Assembly (NCBI RefSeq): GCF_003254395.2
Contig: NC_037650.1
Location: 2,046,001-2,110,000 of the forward strand
Direction of reading: 5' to 3'
Length of the DNA: 64,000 nucleotides
Source: Apis mellifera
Taxonomy: Eukaryota; Arthropoda; Insecta; Hymenoptera; Apidae
The translations under genes were made by a program, and so were the position numbers. The notes below the pieces were generated by a model. The model made no database searches and was not told the origin of the DNA. It was given only the letters and a program-made list of their open reading frames with translations. Every line of letters begins with the position of its first letter. The stretch's first letter is position 1. Positions 40,089 through 53,639 of this stretch are shown piece after piece.

Positions 40089-42337
40089 ATATAATTTTAT
40101 TATTTATTATAATATTTCAGAATAATTTATAGATTTTTTTTTAAATATTTATTATATATATTTATTATATATTTATTATATTTATTATTTTTTTTTAATA
40201 TTTTTTTATAAATATGGTTATCATTCTAAAATGAACTTTTTATTTTTACTAAAATATATTTTATGTTTTTTATTTTAATATTTTTTTTTAGCAAATTAAT
40301 AAAAAATTTTAAAAATTTTAAATTATAAAATATTAATAATATAAAATTTAATTTCAATTTTAACCATTTTTAAGATTTTCATTTTAAGAAGTAAAATTTA
40401 ATAAAAAAAAATATGTATTCAATAAAAAAATACAAATATAAAGTAATTTTTTAGTATTTATTTGTACAAAAGTTATAAAACTTAAAAATATTTTGAATAC
40501 ACATTAAATGTTATTTTTTTCATCTTTTAAATACATCTATGGACGGATAGCGCAAACGAGCAATCAGCTCTATAAAAATTTGATTTTTAAATAACTTAAT
40601 GTATATTATTTGTATTGATTGATTGTATAACGTAAATATATTATACTTGATATAAATGATATCAAGATTTAAATAATAAAATAAAATCAATATTGATAAA
40701 TTAATAACATATTACTGTTTTATATATAAATGTCATTATTTTATTATAAAACAGACTTTTGTTATGATATTATTAATGTCACATATACTACAATACTTCT
40801 TGAAAATTTGTAACAAAATTTTAATTTAATCATTTAATAATATATATATATTTCATTATAACAAGACAATTATTTTATTTTCGTAAAAAAAAAAAAAAGT
40901 CGAATATGACAGTAAAATTCCATATCCACAATTAAAATTTTAAAAATTTGCATTCAAATATCTAATTTATATATGATATATCTACATAATCCGATACCAA
41001 TTAAAACTAATAATTAAAACTTTATAATATTTTCATAATATATATATACACATATATATTACTCATGAATTTCGGTATCCATAGAAGCTTTTGAATTTTT
41101 TGCAGATATGAAGATTTTACTGTATTAAATTATTTTTATTGTTTTATATTTATATGAATTAATTATTAATTATATACATAACTATATCGCATATCTTTAA
41201 AGTATTAATCATATAACATTTCTTTTTGAAAAACTTATGATTTAATATATCATTTTAATATGTGCTACATTTGTAAAAATAAATCTTTGATGTTCGAACA
41301 GACAAATAACTATACATAAGAATATAAACTTTTTTTATACAAGCAAAATACATTTTTTTTGTATTTACTTGAAAAAGTATATGTTCGTATGTTATTTTAT
41401 GACACTAATTTTGTCTATATAGATTATATATATAATTTATAGATAATTTCTTTAAATCTGGATTTTTTCTAATCTATCATTTCAAATATAAAATAATAGT
41501 GTTCAAAGATATTGTGAAGGCACTATTTATGAAAATTTTACAATTTTTCAAGTTGTAAATGTCTAATTTAAATAAAGCTTTGTTATAGAACAATAATACT
41601 TATGACTTCTCTAGAAATAACTTAATGCTGGCACAACTTCATAAATGGAACAAAAAAATTGAAAATAATTTTTCAAATAAAATTAAAAATAAAGAGAGAT
41701 TCAAACAAAATCATCGAAAATTGATGATTATGAAAAAAATTTGAATTTCTAAAATTTATTAAAATTAAAAAAGATCATTATTTTTAATATCAATTTAAAT
41801 TTAAATAGAAATTAATTTTGTTACAAAATGTAAAAATATTTTATTGATGTGCCTTACTTGAAAAAACTCGGTCTCTACTATATTTCATTTGTACTTAATA
41901 ATTCTTTGCCTCTTAGAACACATTGCTTTAACTATAGTTTTGAATTTTTTAAAAACTATATATAGAATAATACTTAAAAATATTTACATAAATTCATATT
42001 CATTGATTAATGATATGAATAAAAACACGTGATGAGTTTTAAATTATATAAAATCTAAATTATTGCAATGTTATAAAATATATAAAAATATGTTTTCTTC
42101 TTTACTTTTTTACTCGTTTTCTAAATATAAGATTTCCAATATACGTTAACAAATCACACATGGACGGCTTTTTTCATAAATGATTTGATAAAATGTTAAT
42201 ATGATAAATAGAAAATAAGTACAAATAAAATTAACTGAAATTATATCAATTACTTTTATACGTGTACTTATATCTTTTTTTATATATTGCTTTAGTTTTG
42301 CATCAAAATAAATTAATTATTTAATTAACAGACTTAA

Positions 42338-42559
42338 TACTAGAACTACCAAATCAGTCAAATTAATTATTTTTACAATTAATAAAAATAATATATGTAA
42401 AAAGGTTAATATTGATTTTTATTCAGACAAAAATGTAATTATATATATCGAATTATTTTTATAATTCAATTTTAATTATACTATACTATACTATTTATGC
42501 GATATTATGTATAGTATATTTAAATATATAATATATCTTATAAAGTAGTAGTTCTAGTA
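42338..42559. mobile_element. piggyBac-like MITE with TTAA duplications near the Mcr 3' end
   Basis: A 222-bp element with perfect 12-bp terminal inverted repeats: TACTAGAACTAC on the left and GTAGTTCTAGTA on the right. TTAA directly flanks both ends (42,334-42,337 and 42,560-42,563). The ends differ from the 24,999 element, so this is a second TTAA family. It lies 116 bp beyond the Mcr stop codon and may fall inside that gene's 3' untranslated region. No ORF. Confidence 0.75.
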
Positions 42560-42675
42560 TTAAAGACATAAAATAAAAATCGAAAAAATATGACAATGTC
42601 GAATAAAGTATAAACATAAAGCTATTCGCTTTTCTTCATTTCTTTTATCAAATTATCATCTGTTAAGTAATAAAA

Positions 42676-45600
42676 TTAACTTATACTAAATTCTTGTGTG
42701 CGAAAATATCTTATTACAATAACTAAAAGAGAAACAATATATAGAAAACCTGATGATGTAGCTAACATCGTTGCAGTATTATAAATCGGGCAGTAAGGAC
42801 ATTGAGAACTACCACAAACTTCGCAAATATTTAGTGTATAAGTGGGCAGGGCATCAAATATAGTTTCATTGAAACGTTCTGAAAAAAAAAATATAATGAA
42901 TAATAATTTAAAAAAATTATTATATTTTATATAAAGTATTCATAATTAATTATATTCACCTGGAGCATAATAATCATAAACTCTGATAGGAAGATATCGC
43001 GACATATTTGCAACTGGAAACCATCTTTCTATAGTAAAATTCACGCACGTTTCTTCTTGATCCAAGTAATCAAAATAAAAGAGAACTTTCTTTTCCTGGA
43101 ATCGTGCTCTTTGAAGATTTCTCACTTGTTTTGATCTGATATATGTATCTAAAGTTTGTTGTTGAATTATATATCCTGTTGGAATAGTTACATCCAAGAC
43201 TGCCATACCAGAACGCGAAGATTCATTTGTATTTATCCATCTAAAAAAATTTTTCGCAAAAATTAATAAAATAAATTTGTATTTGTATTACAGTATTTAA
43301 ATATTAATAATTGAAGTACTTTTGACAACTGAGATATGAAATGTGAGATTGATTTCTGCCATGGAAATTTGCTCTGGTCATTAGATCAAAAGATCTCATA
43401 GGTGGTTGTGTTTGGAATTTTGCAATATCTACATTATACTGAACAGACATTTGCAAAATTGCATATCCAGCACCTTTTGCTTGTACCCTTACTGTTCCCC
43501 AAGCTTCTGGTATCTACAATAATAGAATTTAATATTAATATTAAATACAGAAATATATTTAATTTTTAAGTATGAACTTACCTCAATAGTTTGAAGCCTT
43601 GCAAGATTATTATCATTGACAAACAATGTCTTAGTCTGTCCTGGAAGAGCTGTAGCTTCTACAGTAACAGTCAATGAACTAACATCTCGAATTCTTGACC
43701 TGACTGTATAATCCATTAATGCTTTCATTGCCCATGCAGTATCTTGCGTAGAAGCCCAACCACCATCTGTCAATCTTTGAGCATTTAACCATTTTACTAT
43801 AGGCTCTATCATTATTTCTTGTCGAGCAACATGCACCAAAAGAGCATAGGCAGTAGTTTCAATGTTTTCTGAATCATACATATATGGTAAACGTGGTAGA
43901 AGAAATGGTTTCTGATTTTCTAACTTATAAGGTGGAAGAGGCACTTGTTCTCTACCCCAATATGTTAATCCTCCTTCTCTACGAGCATGTCTAGCTAATA
44001 TATTAAATGCTTGTCCTGCAGTAGAGGCTTTTGCCAATAATAAAGCATACGACACTATCGCTATTTCATAAGGTTTTCCACGTTCCTCTAATAACTTTAA
44101 ATTTCTTTCTAACCATTTCACTGCACCTACAGCACTTACAGCAACTTGTGTTCCTAGTCCTTCAGGTAAATCCTTCACACTTTGCAATGTGATTAGAACA
44201 TGAGCTGTAAGGCTGATATTTCTATGAGTTATTACATCATACTCATAATTTAAAGAGCTGTTCATCTTACGATCGGGTAACCATGTAACTTCATAGAATG
44301 ATCCCTCAGGTGTTTGATATTTCAATAACCAAGACACTGCTTGAGCTATTACTTCGGGATCAATATAGAGATAATTCTCCCATTCATAAAAACGTGCTTC
44401 TTGTAAAACACGAGCACAATATGCTGTTAACCAAACACTTGGTGAAGATTGATTCCAATCACTACGAAATAAGCTAAAAGATCCATCAGGATTCATAAAA
44501 GAAAGTTGTCTTTGATAGCCAATATTCATATAATAAAAACTTTCTTTCTCTTGCGTTCTATTACGTTGATTAACTAAACGCATGTATAAAGTTGTGTACA
44601 AATTAGCGGCAAAACTAAACATATTTTGTTCCGCAGAATCCATAGGAAGATTCATGAGACTTGTAGCATTAACAGGCATAGTAGGGAAAATCGGACCAAC
44701 GACATCTCCGACTAAACTTATCATTGCCTTATTTGAACCAAACACATAATAACGATTTTCATCGTATGGTATAATAGGTGTTTCTGTAATGTTGACATGC
44801 ATATATTGAAATACGTAAGCGCGATTACTAAGATCAAGTAAAATAGACTGATGTCTATATTGAGGAAGACCATCAGCTTCTACATGCAAATTACGCGTAA
44901 CTGAATCTCTTCCAATTACAGTAGTAGCATAGATATGTACTTTGATATCTCCAAGTCTTGTTGGTACAATAGGTAAATAAACAATGGCAGCATCCTGAGC
45001 AGGAATCCAAATAAAGAATTGATGTTCACCAAAAGATGTACGTGGTTTATACGATTGTACAATACCATTATCTTCAACATGAACAAATTTATAATCCTTG
45101 GAATCAACTAGAACTACTACAGCTTCTATATTATGACACAAGTAATTAAAAACAGAGACACGGATACCGATTTGTTCCCCTTGTTTGCTGTGAGTAGGCA
45201 TTTCAACATTAATATAAAATGGTAAGACTCCCATATATCCAATGGCTTTTGGTAACATACCAAAACCCATACTTGGAGACATACTAAACGCCATAACCAT
45301 CCAATGGACTGGTCTTCTTGGCACATCTATATTGAAAATATGTCTACCATGAGGTCCTATATTAATATCTTTCCATAACCAAACATTTTCATATTGTCTT
45401 TTTAATCTGTTAAATCGCCATTTTCTAAATAATGCAATATCTGTAGCATTTTTAAATTCGCAAGCTGCTTCATCAGTACCATCATCACAATCATATACTC
45501 CATCACATTTTTTATCTAATATGTAACATCTTCCAGAAAGACATTCTCCATATCCTTGAGTTACATTACAATTATCAGGTCTTCGATAAATGAAAGCATC

Positions 45601-48287
45601 TGTGAAAACTATTAATCCTACATATTCAAATGTTCTATTGGCATCTATACCAAAAGTCGATGATGGAAAGTAAACAATTTCATCTGGATCACCTTCGTGA
45701 TATAACCAAGTATGGGAATGAGTTCCATTTGTATCTTCATCAAAATGTGCCATTTTTGATATGACATTAGCATATGTTAATTCATTTCCAGCTTGCATGG
45801 TAAAAAATGATCTATCTATACCTGAAAGACCAACATATGCTCCTGGTTCTCCATAAATAGCTATTTCAACATTTTCACCTGTTCTAGCTTTTTTATTATT
45901 AATAAATACAGTGAAATTATTGCGTGAAATACCATTTACGGAAAAGGTTAAAGAGTCAGCTACTACATTACCATATTGTCCAATATGATATACAACTGCA
46001 GTTGCAACAGGTGCCATTTCTGCACTTAGAGGAACAGCAAATGTTTTTATATTATTCTCCATAATATTTTGTCCTGTTAAAAGTATAATTCCTTTTGCCA
46101 TGATGAGATAATTAAAAGTATCAATATAAAAATTTGTTTGAACATGAAATATAATATATTCGCCAACTTTAGGTTTCTCTGTAGATGTTGAAATTTTTAT
46201 ATGTTGTTGGTTTGGTGATTCATGTGCCAATAACAATAATTCAGTTTGTGTTCTAAATCCTTCTCCATCAGTTAGATAAGCAAAAACTTTCATAGAAGAA
46301 ATATCATTAAGAATTTGTTGTGCTTGATCTGCATTATGATCAAGTCCAAGTTGTTTTCTTAAATCAATTCTCGTAGACCAAATGCCTTCATTGTCTTGCA
46401 AATGTTTTAAATATTGAGTTTCTAGCGTTCTGTGACCACCTGCTTTCATTTCGATATCCGCGCGAATTTCCATTACAGCTTCTTTCAATTGCGTTGGTCT
46501 CAATGCCGAATCATCGTGGAATGATGCTACTAAATTTAAAATAAATGGCATTGTGGGTTTGAAAACTTGTGGCGATCCACCTAAAAATCGTATCTTTGTA
46601 GTGGAATTAAAAATTCGAGCCATAGAATAACCCGAGATTATTTCATCTAAAAATCTTTCGCCAACCGTTGCAGTTACAGTAATTTCTACTCCATTTGCAG
46701 TTGGAACATAATTTAATAATTCTGACATTGGATATCGAAAATGATAAGTTCCATTAAAAAATCTTAATACAGGAATCTTATTTTCTAAATAACTTGATAC
46801 TTTCAACCATGCAGGATAATATTCATCAAAATAAAAATATCTTTCTACAGGTTCAGTAGATTCTGTATATGCCCTATCTAATGATCTAACATGTGCTTTT
46901 AAAGTTAAATTTCCTCTTACTGGTGCACCACTAGTATAATTTGCTTGAACTGTGCCATATATGTATGGATCATTATCAAAAAAAAATGCTGGCATTGTAA
47001 CATTAACTTCAAAACGTGTTTGATAATATTCTTCAACTAAAAAAGTTTTCTCTTCTATTTGATTTTGTGCTATTACTTGTATAATCCATTCTCCAAAAAC
47101 AGGTTGATCAGAAAGTTGATATGATAAGGATACTGTTCCTAAATTGCTTTGTCTACTTAACCATCGTCTCATTATTCTTCTATATGGATCTAACATATAT
47201 ATATCTGTAGGATTATTGAATGCTTTAAGTTCTGTATCTATTGGTATAGTTCTAAATCTCACAGTTTCTCTTTGCATATATACTGGTTTGTCTAACTGGA
47301 TAAAAATTGTCATTGATCGTTGTGAAAATATAAGTTTGGTTTCATTTAAAAATGCTTGACCACCAGTTAAACTATTATATGTTCCTTCCACTCTTAATTT
47401 ATATTCTCCATTGACAGATGTAGATGGTAATCTCATCATTAAAGTTTCTGGAATTCCTTCTTTTACTTCTTGAAAATTTGCAGCTATTTCTACTCCATTT
47501 CTTTGAATGGATGCACGTATCATCATTGGTAATGCACTATATAAAACATTTACATCTAATCGGTAAATTTGTCCTGGCCTAACCATTCGAGATGCAACCA
47601 CAAAGTAGGTACTGTAAACATAATTATTCAAAAATACTTTGGAATTTATATATTTTTAATTTAAAATATCTTTATTTAATTAATTGTTTGGTTAAATTGT
47701 TATAAAATAATATTTAATTTTGTTTATATTATTTAATATCTTTATATTATTTTATGATTAGAATCTAAAAATATCAATCTTAATTTAATGAATTGTAATA
47801 ATATAATATAACATCAAAGTAACATAAAATATGCAAAAAGTGCTAACTTTATATAATTTATTTTAATCAATAAAATCTAATAATTAAAAAATATTTTTTA
47901 ATCAAAGCAATCAAAAAATACAAAACATTAATTTTTAATCTCGAAAAACAGTTTAAATTAATTGTTATATTTATAATTAATATAAATAAATCAATTAAAT
48001 AATTGATAAAATCAATTAAATAATTAGTTTTAAAATGATTAAAAATAATGAAATTGATTTTTTGATAAATTCATTAACAAATTAACATATAAATTATATA
48101 TATAAATTATAAATATATCAATACTCTATTGTTTAATTATTATCTGTAAAACTTACGCTTCTTTTATTATAATATTGTCATTTGGATTTCTAGAATTTCG
48201 TAAGCCAAATCCAGTTTGATTATTATCCAGTCCATTCCAAAACTCTGCGTTTCCGCAAGCAAACATTAATAAAATCCAGATCCACAT
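42676..48287 (-). CDS. Mcr: Macroglobulin complement-related protein (TEP/alpha-2-macroglobulin family), five coding exons
   Basis: Joined on the minus strand: 48,287-48,157, 47,611-43,582, 43,513-43,320, 43,240-42,960 and 42,878-42,676. All junctions are GT-AG and keep phase, giving about 1,612 residues. A signal peptide follows the first ATG (M-W-I-W-I-L-L-M-F-A-C-G). Macroglobulin domains fill the first half. An LDL-receptor class A module lies at about 725-761 (six cysteines, C-D-D-G-T-D-E). The thioester domain keeps the S-T-Q-D-T-A-W landmark, but the thioester site itself reads D-S-A-E-Q (about 1,035-1,039) instead of G-C-G-E-Q, so no thioester can form. A receptor-binding domain follows, then a cysteine-rich tail and a hydrophobic anchor of about 20 residues near the C-terminus with a short R-Y-F-R-T cytoplasmic end. 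The LDLa module plus lost thioester cysteine identify Mcr (Drosophila Tep6), known for septate junctions and pathogen uptake. The neighbouring minus-strand gene is LanB1. Confidence 0.93.
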
Positions 48288-48490
48288 GTTCTATAATACA
48301 CGAAAACCAATTATGTTTTTATAACATTTCACAACAAATGAAATAATTAATTTTTATATTAAAATTAAAAAAAACTCCATTAAAATTAAAACTAGAAAAG
48401 AAATCGTACGATATACTGTAATTAACTAGCGGTCAACGCCCAAAATACACATTTACCAATTACTATTTCATTCCCATTTAACTTGCATGA

Positions 48491-48521
48491 ATACATAGTG
48501 TTATGTTATGTCACTATGTAT
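48491..48521. promoter_or_regulatory. Inverted repeat about 200 bp upstream of the Mcr start
   Basis: ATACATAGTG and CACTATGTAT are perfect 10-bp inverted repeats separated by an 11-base loop (TTATGTTATGT). The site lies in a GC-richer patch (about 48,420-48,590) where the Mcr promoter is expected. It could be a factor-binding palindrome or part of a small repeat. Confidence 0.3.
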
Positions 48522-50009
48522 CATTGTGGCTCCCCATAGCGTGAATGTGATGTATTATGCTATAAAAATTTTGAGCGGTAAATATGAGTTATATTTGAAA
48601 CAAAAAACAAGAATTTTGAAGATAGAATATTAATTATGTCAAAAAACGTTATATAAATTAACTGTATGGATAAATTGTTGGATAAATGGATAAATTAATT
48701 AAGTATTATAATAATAAATATTTAATCACTTATATTTTTATCAATTTACATATTTAATCTTACTGTTACGAGATAAAATATAATATTATATAAAATATTT
48801 ATTTTTATATAAACAAATAACAATCAAATTTATTCTATTTTTATTATTATTGTATAACGTATTATAATAATCACTTATAATGATGCACAAAACGATTAAA
48901 TTTTATATATAATTTATATAAATTATGAAACTTAATTATAAAATTCGTTGTTTTAAATTAAATTTATTTATTTAATAAAATTCAAAATTATTTCACTAGC
49001 TTATTTAATTGAAGTTTTGAAGAATTTAAGTTTAATTAAATTATTATATTTCGATTATAAACTGTATGGACATAGTTTATTTTAATAGATAGACACAAGT
49101 TAAACTTAATAAAGTTACACTTAATAAATTACTTTTACGACAATATAACAAAGATTACTAAAAAAATTTCCCTATTAAAATTTCCCTAAAGAAAAGATAT
49201 CTCATATATGTCATACATATATGTCACTTTTTCATTAAAAAGTTAATATCTATGTAAAACATATTACATATTATAGTGTTGCCACATCTAGTTAACGATG
49301 AGTATTTTCATTCTATTGCCATTCTTTTTCTAATATAAGTTTGAATTGTTTATAATTCTAAAAATAAGTATTATAATAATATATACATATAAATTTTTTT
49401 TATTCAATATTCTTTTTTTTGTAAATATCTTGTATTATTATCATAAACTTGGTTATCAAATGAATGATTTTTTGATACATAATTTTATGTTTTTTATTAA
49501 TTTTTTTATTAAAAAAAAAAATGTATTGTATTTTGTCGGAAGTTATTCATCTACATTGAGTCATAAAATTAACAATATCGACATGCGAAATAAAAAAAAA
49601 ATTCACGATTGCTTTTAGAAATATATATCTTTAACTTATTTGCATTGTAATAATGAACAAGTTATAAATTTCATTGAAGAGCATCTTTTGAGTTTTCTTA
49701 ATTCGATTTTACATATTTTTTTTTTTACATATGAACATCTCTGAAGGATATACTTTATATCCATCTTGAGAAATTGACGAGAAATATCTTTCGTAGATAA
49801 ACCAGAATCTGATTTACCAGTAGAGTAAAATAGATAATATTTGAAACTCTCAAAATATTTTAAATAATTTAAAAAATTTTTTTTAACTTATTGTGTTTTT
49901 AGAATATTCAAAATTTCTTTCACATGTTAATTATATATAATTTATCTTATTGTTTTCTTTAAAATATCTTTATAATAAAATTTACTTTCCAAATTAGAAA
50001 AACTAAGCA

Positions 50010-50660
50010 TTCAAAAATGTCTTTTTATTTTTGCTAAAAAATACAAAAATGAATATGTATTCAATTATGGTATAAAAAATTTTTTACCTCTTTTATTTCC
50101 TAACTATAATAATTCATATTTTAATTACTTTTAATAATACAAAAGGATCAAAAAATATGCATATATTAAAATATGTTTAATGAAAAGGAAGCAACAGATT
50201 TATTATAAAATTATTTAATATAAATATTGATGGAACAATTGCACTATTTTCCTTTAATATTACAACTAACTATAGTCTATATAAAAACACAAAATGAAGA
50301 ATTAAAAAATATTGACAAGAAGTTTAATATTTACAATTATTTAAGCAAGTGTAAAAAAAAAGCGGAGGAAGTTTAAATTTTCAAAACGATTAATGATTAT
50401 ATAATGCAATATAAAACAATATTTACAATTTAGAATATTATTCTAAATATAATCAAACAAAAAGAAAATGAAAATAATACTTTCAAAATATTAAAAGTTT
50501 TATTGTTAGTTACAAATATTAAAAGTTATTTTGCTTCTAAAAATATATTGCTGAATAGTATTGTAGCACATATTGCTACAAAGATATTTTTAAAATTAAT
50601 AATTAATGAAAATAAAGTAAACTCTGCAATTAAATTGTTAAAATAATATTAAATGATTAA
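50010..50660 (+). pseudogene. Decayed relative of the C-terminal half of the nuclease-like gene
   Basis: The DNA aligns by eye with about 55,280-55,940 of the intact gene in the same order and strand. Matches include AAAAATACAAAAATGAATAT at 50,036 (55,302 in the gene), AATACAAAAGGATCAAAAAA near 50,137, ATGTTTAATGAAAAGGAAGC at 50,174 (55,459) and TTTAAATTTTCAAAA near 50,375 (55,700). Stops and indels break the frame in the first part. The last part (about 50,490-50,646) is open for about 51 codons and corresponds to the place where the intact gene stops, so the ancestral protein was probably longer. The N-terminal nuclease-like half is absent. It is a truncated pseudogene about 4-5 kb upstream of its relative. 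Confidence 0.75.
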
Positions 50661-51884
50661 TTCAGAAAAAGAAACATTTTCTATGCACTGATTAATATAG
50701 CAAATAATGCAGATAAAATTTAAAAAAAGAATATTAAAAGATAAGAAAAGAAAATTTAAAAAAAAAATTTTTAATTTTTTGATAAAGTAAATACATATTC
50801 ATCTCAATATAATTCATATCAATCTCAATATAAATCATGCAATTTTGATTTAACAAAATATAATATTGGTGAAAAAATTATATATAAAACGATTTTATCA
50901 TCAAACTAAAAGAAATTGCATTCAGTAAATTTGAAATATTTGTAATAACCAACGAAATATATTATTTAATGTTATTGAAAATAATGAACATATATTGAAA
51001 ATATATTTAAAAGTTTTAATATTTTAATATTATAAAAAAAAATTTCTTCTAACAGAAGCTTTTCTTCATTAATATCAATATTGCTTATTTATTATTATTA
51101 TTATTGATTTTTTTTATTCTTATTTCCTATTATCCTTAATGTTAAAGATATTTTTTTAAAAAGAATTTTAAATTCTGTAAGCATACTTTATTTTGTTTAA
51201 AAAAATACTTTTGTTTCTTAAATTATACGTAATTTTTGTATACATATTTTATATACATATCTTATATCTATATAATATTTATAATATATTTATAATATGA
51301 TATTATGATATATATGATATAAAATATTTGATATATTATTATTATGTTATTATATATATTTTGGTATTTTTCCAAGTGATATCATATAAATGAATTGCAA
51401 TGTTCACATATCATCAATTACCTTCTTTCTTATTGATTTTAATTTATATTGTAAGGGATATTTTGTTTTTTTTTTTATTTATAGTTACATTTAATTTTCA
51501 ATTCATATTAAATTTTAAGAACAAAAAATTTTTAATAATAGTATTGATAATTGGTATTATTAAATTTTATTGTTGTATATACGCATTTGTGTATATATCA
51601 GTATATGATTGCCATTTTTCAATCAAAATTATATGAATATAAATAACGAATTAATCAATATTATTTATCCATTTATTATTTATCCATAATGAATTGGCTT
51701 CGAAATTGAAAAATTATAATTACGAAATAATTATAATTTGTAATTATAGTTAATCAATGAGAGAGAAGAGGAAATGTATATAAATATAAAATTTTATTTT
51801 AATCATTATTTTTCAAAATATTAAAAATTTTTATAAATTATAATTATAAATATAATATAATTATTTTGATAACATTGATAAGCG

Positions 51885-52146
51885 AGATACCATTAAAAGT
51901 TGTTCGATCCCTCTGCAGTAACTTTTCAGGAGAATACATGATGTCACATCATCCCTACTATCCTAATTGTTATTCACATTACATAAAGATAGATTACATG
52001 AAACAAACTTTCGCTAAAGTGAAGCATTTTCATTAATTTTGTTTAATGTAATAATGAGAGTAATAATGTAACATGTATTTTTTTTCTGGAAATTTGTCAA
52101 AGAAATAATTGAATTGAATAAATTTTTAGTGATAGAAAAGGTACCA
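51885..52146. mobile_element. M2 MITE copy
   Basis: Shows the M2 order: AGGAGAATACATGATGTCAC, then CATCATCCCTACTATCCTAA, an ATTACATGAAACAAACTTTC core, and the inverted right arm with AATAATGAGAGTAATAATGT. The ends (GAGATACC and GGTACC-type) are imperfect. Non-coding. Confidence 0.55.
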
Positions 52147-53639
52147 CGTTCGTCCGTCAATTATACTTGTGAATAATATTCTATAGTTTTAATATTGATT
52201 ATTAAATATGAAAATAAAAAAACTATTTATAGCATTATAGAGTAGTAAAACGGAATCACATCTCAAGATTACTAGATATAAAACTTTATATTTTTTAATT
52301 TAAAAGGAAAAAATTAACTTATAAGGAAAGAATATAGAAAAGAAAAAATAAGAAAAGAAACATAATATACTATTGTTACACTATCAATTATGTAAAATAT
52401 GTAAAATATATAAAGTGTTTTCATATAATAGTAAATTCACGATTTTGTTATCATTGCTTAATTATTGAATAATTGATATTGAATTTGGCACTATATGTTA
52501 CAAAAAAAAAAGACAAAATTATAATATTTTATATCGCATGAAGAAATATTTTAACATACATATCATTTTTTCTTTTTTGATATTATCAAATCAGAGTTTA
52601 ATATCAGATTTAAAATATTTAAAGTTTCATCTTATAACTCTGCTCTTATCAATCAAGAGAAAATGAATAAAATAGCCAAGCCACTAACACGTCACATAAT
52701 GAAACATATTATGTTCATAGAATGTCTTCACAATATTGACATTTTGTTATCAATTGATAATAAATATATTAGATATTAGATATCTTATTAGATAAGTTTT
52801 CTGATATTATAATAATAATAAAATAGATAGATAATTTCAATAGTTCAATAATTAATTGTATTTGCAATATTGCAATATTTGTCTTCTAAAAAGTTGTCTT
52901 CTTCTAAAAAGTTGTACAAAAGTTGTTCTTGTAAAAGTTATACATGAATCATATAATTTACATGAATAAAGTGTTTAAAGTAAAAAAAAAAATATAAACA
53001 AAGTAAGTAAAAGTATAGAAAAATTTATGTTTATCTTTTTCAATAATTTTTCTTTTTCGATTATAAAGAATGCAAATATATTGGAGATATTTTTGGAAGA
53101 TCAATTTTATTTCATAAATCAAAATAAATAAAAAAATTCAAATTTATTCTTTAAGTTATAAACAATTTAAATTCCCATTTTAATAATAGATATTCGAATC
53201 TCAATTTCAAAATATTTTGAAGTTTTTAAGATTAATTTATAACAATGCATTCATTTTCATTCTATTTCTCTTTTTTAAAAATTTTAATAAGTCTTATAAA
53301 AATTGTTGGTTTTGAGAAATTTAAGAATTTTTATAGCATTTTTCGTATATAGTAGAACCAAGTATAGAAAACACAAAAGAATAAAAAAGAAAAAGATTCA
53401 AATGTAGAAATAATAAAAAAATAGATCCATAATTAACAAATTATCAGATTTATCTCTGATCTGTTTTCTTTATAGTCCTGACATTCGAACTTTTTTATTT
53501 ATTTTGCTATTCTTTTTTATGTTTATATATATTTATATATTCTGATTATATTCTGATTATATACAAAAATATGCTGTTGAAAATCTTAAAATCAATTTGC
53601 AAAATTTATCAAAACTTCCAAAAATTTTAAGCTTGAAAT

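Larger units (their letters stand above)
21435..42675. other. Gene desert
   Basis: About 21 kb of AT-rich DNA between the tail exon and the 3' end of the Mcr gene. It holds MITE copies, microsatellites, a perfect palindrome and one doubtful exon, each listed separately. A possible polyadenylation signal for the upstream gene (AAAATAAAATAAAAC) lies near 21,840. GC-richer patches at about 28,140-28,300, 34,860-34,970 and 36,000-36,330 have no readable frame. Confidence 0.6.

Noticed and set aside
44916..47359. Several 60-70 codon frames on both strands inside the large Mcr exon
   Set aside because: Shadows of the Mcr coding frame.
49346..49618. 90-codon plus-strand frame, hydrophobic
   Set aside because: Composition-driven (Phe, Ile, Tyr, Lys), no recognised motif, no clear similarity to the nuclease-like family.
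53073..53300. Left arm of an M1 element pairing with the 53,640-53,866 arm
   Set aside because: The resemblance is partial and the spacing (about 790 bp) is unlike other copies, so only the right arm was annotated.
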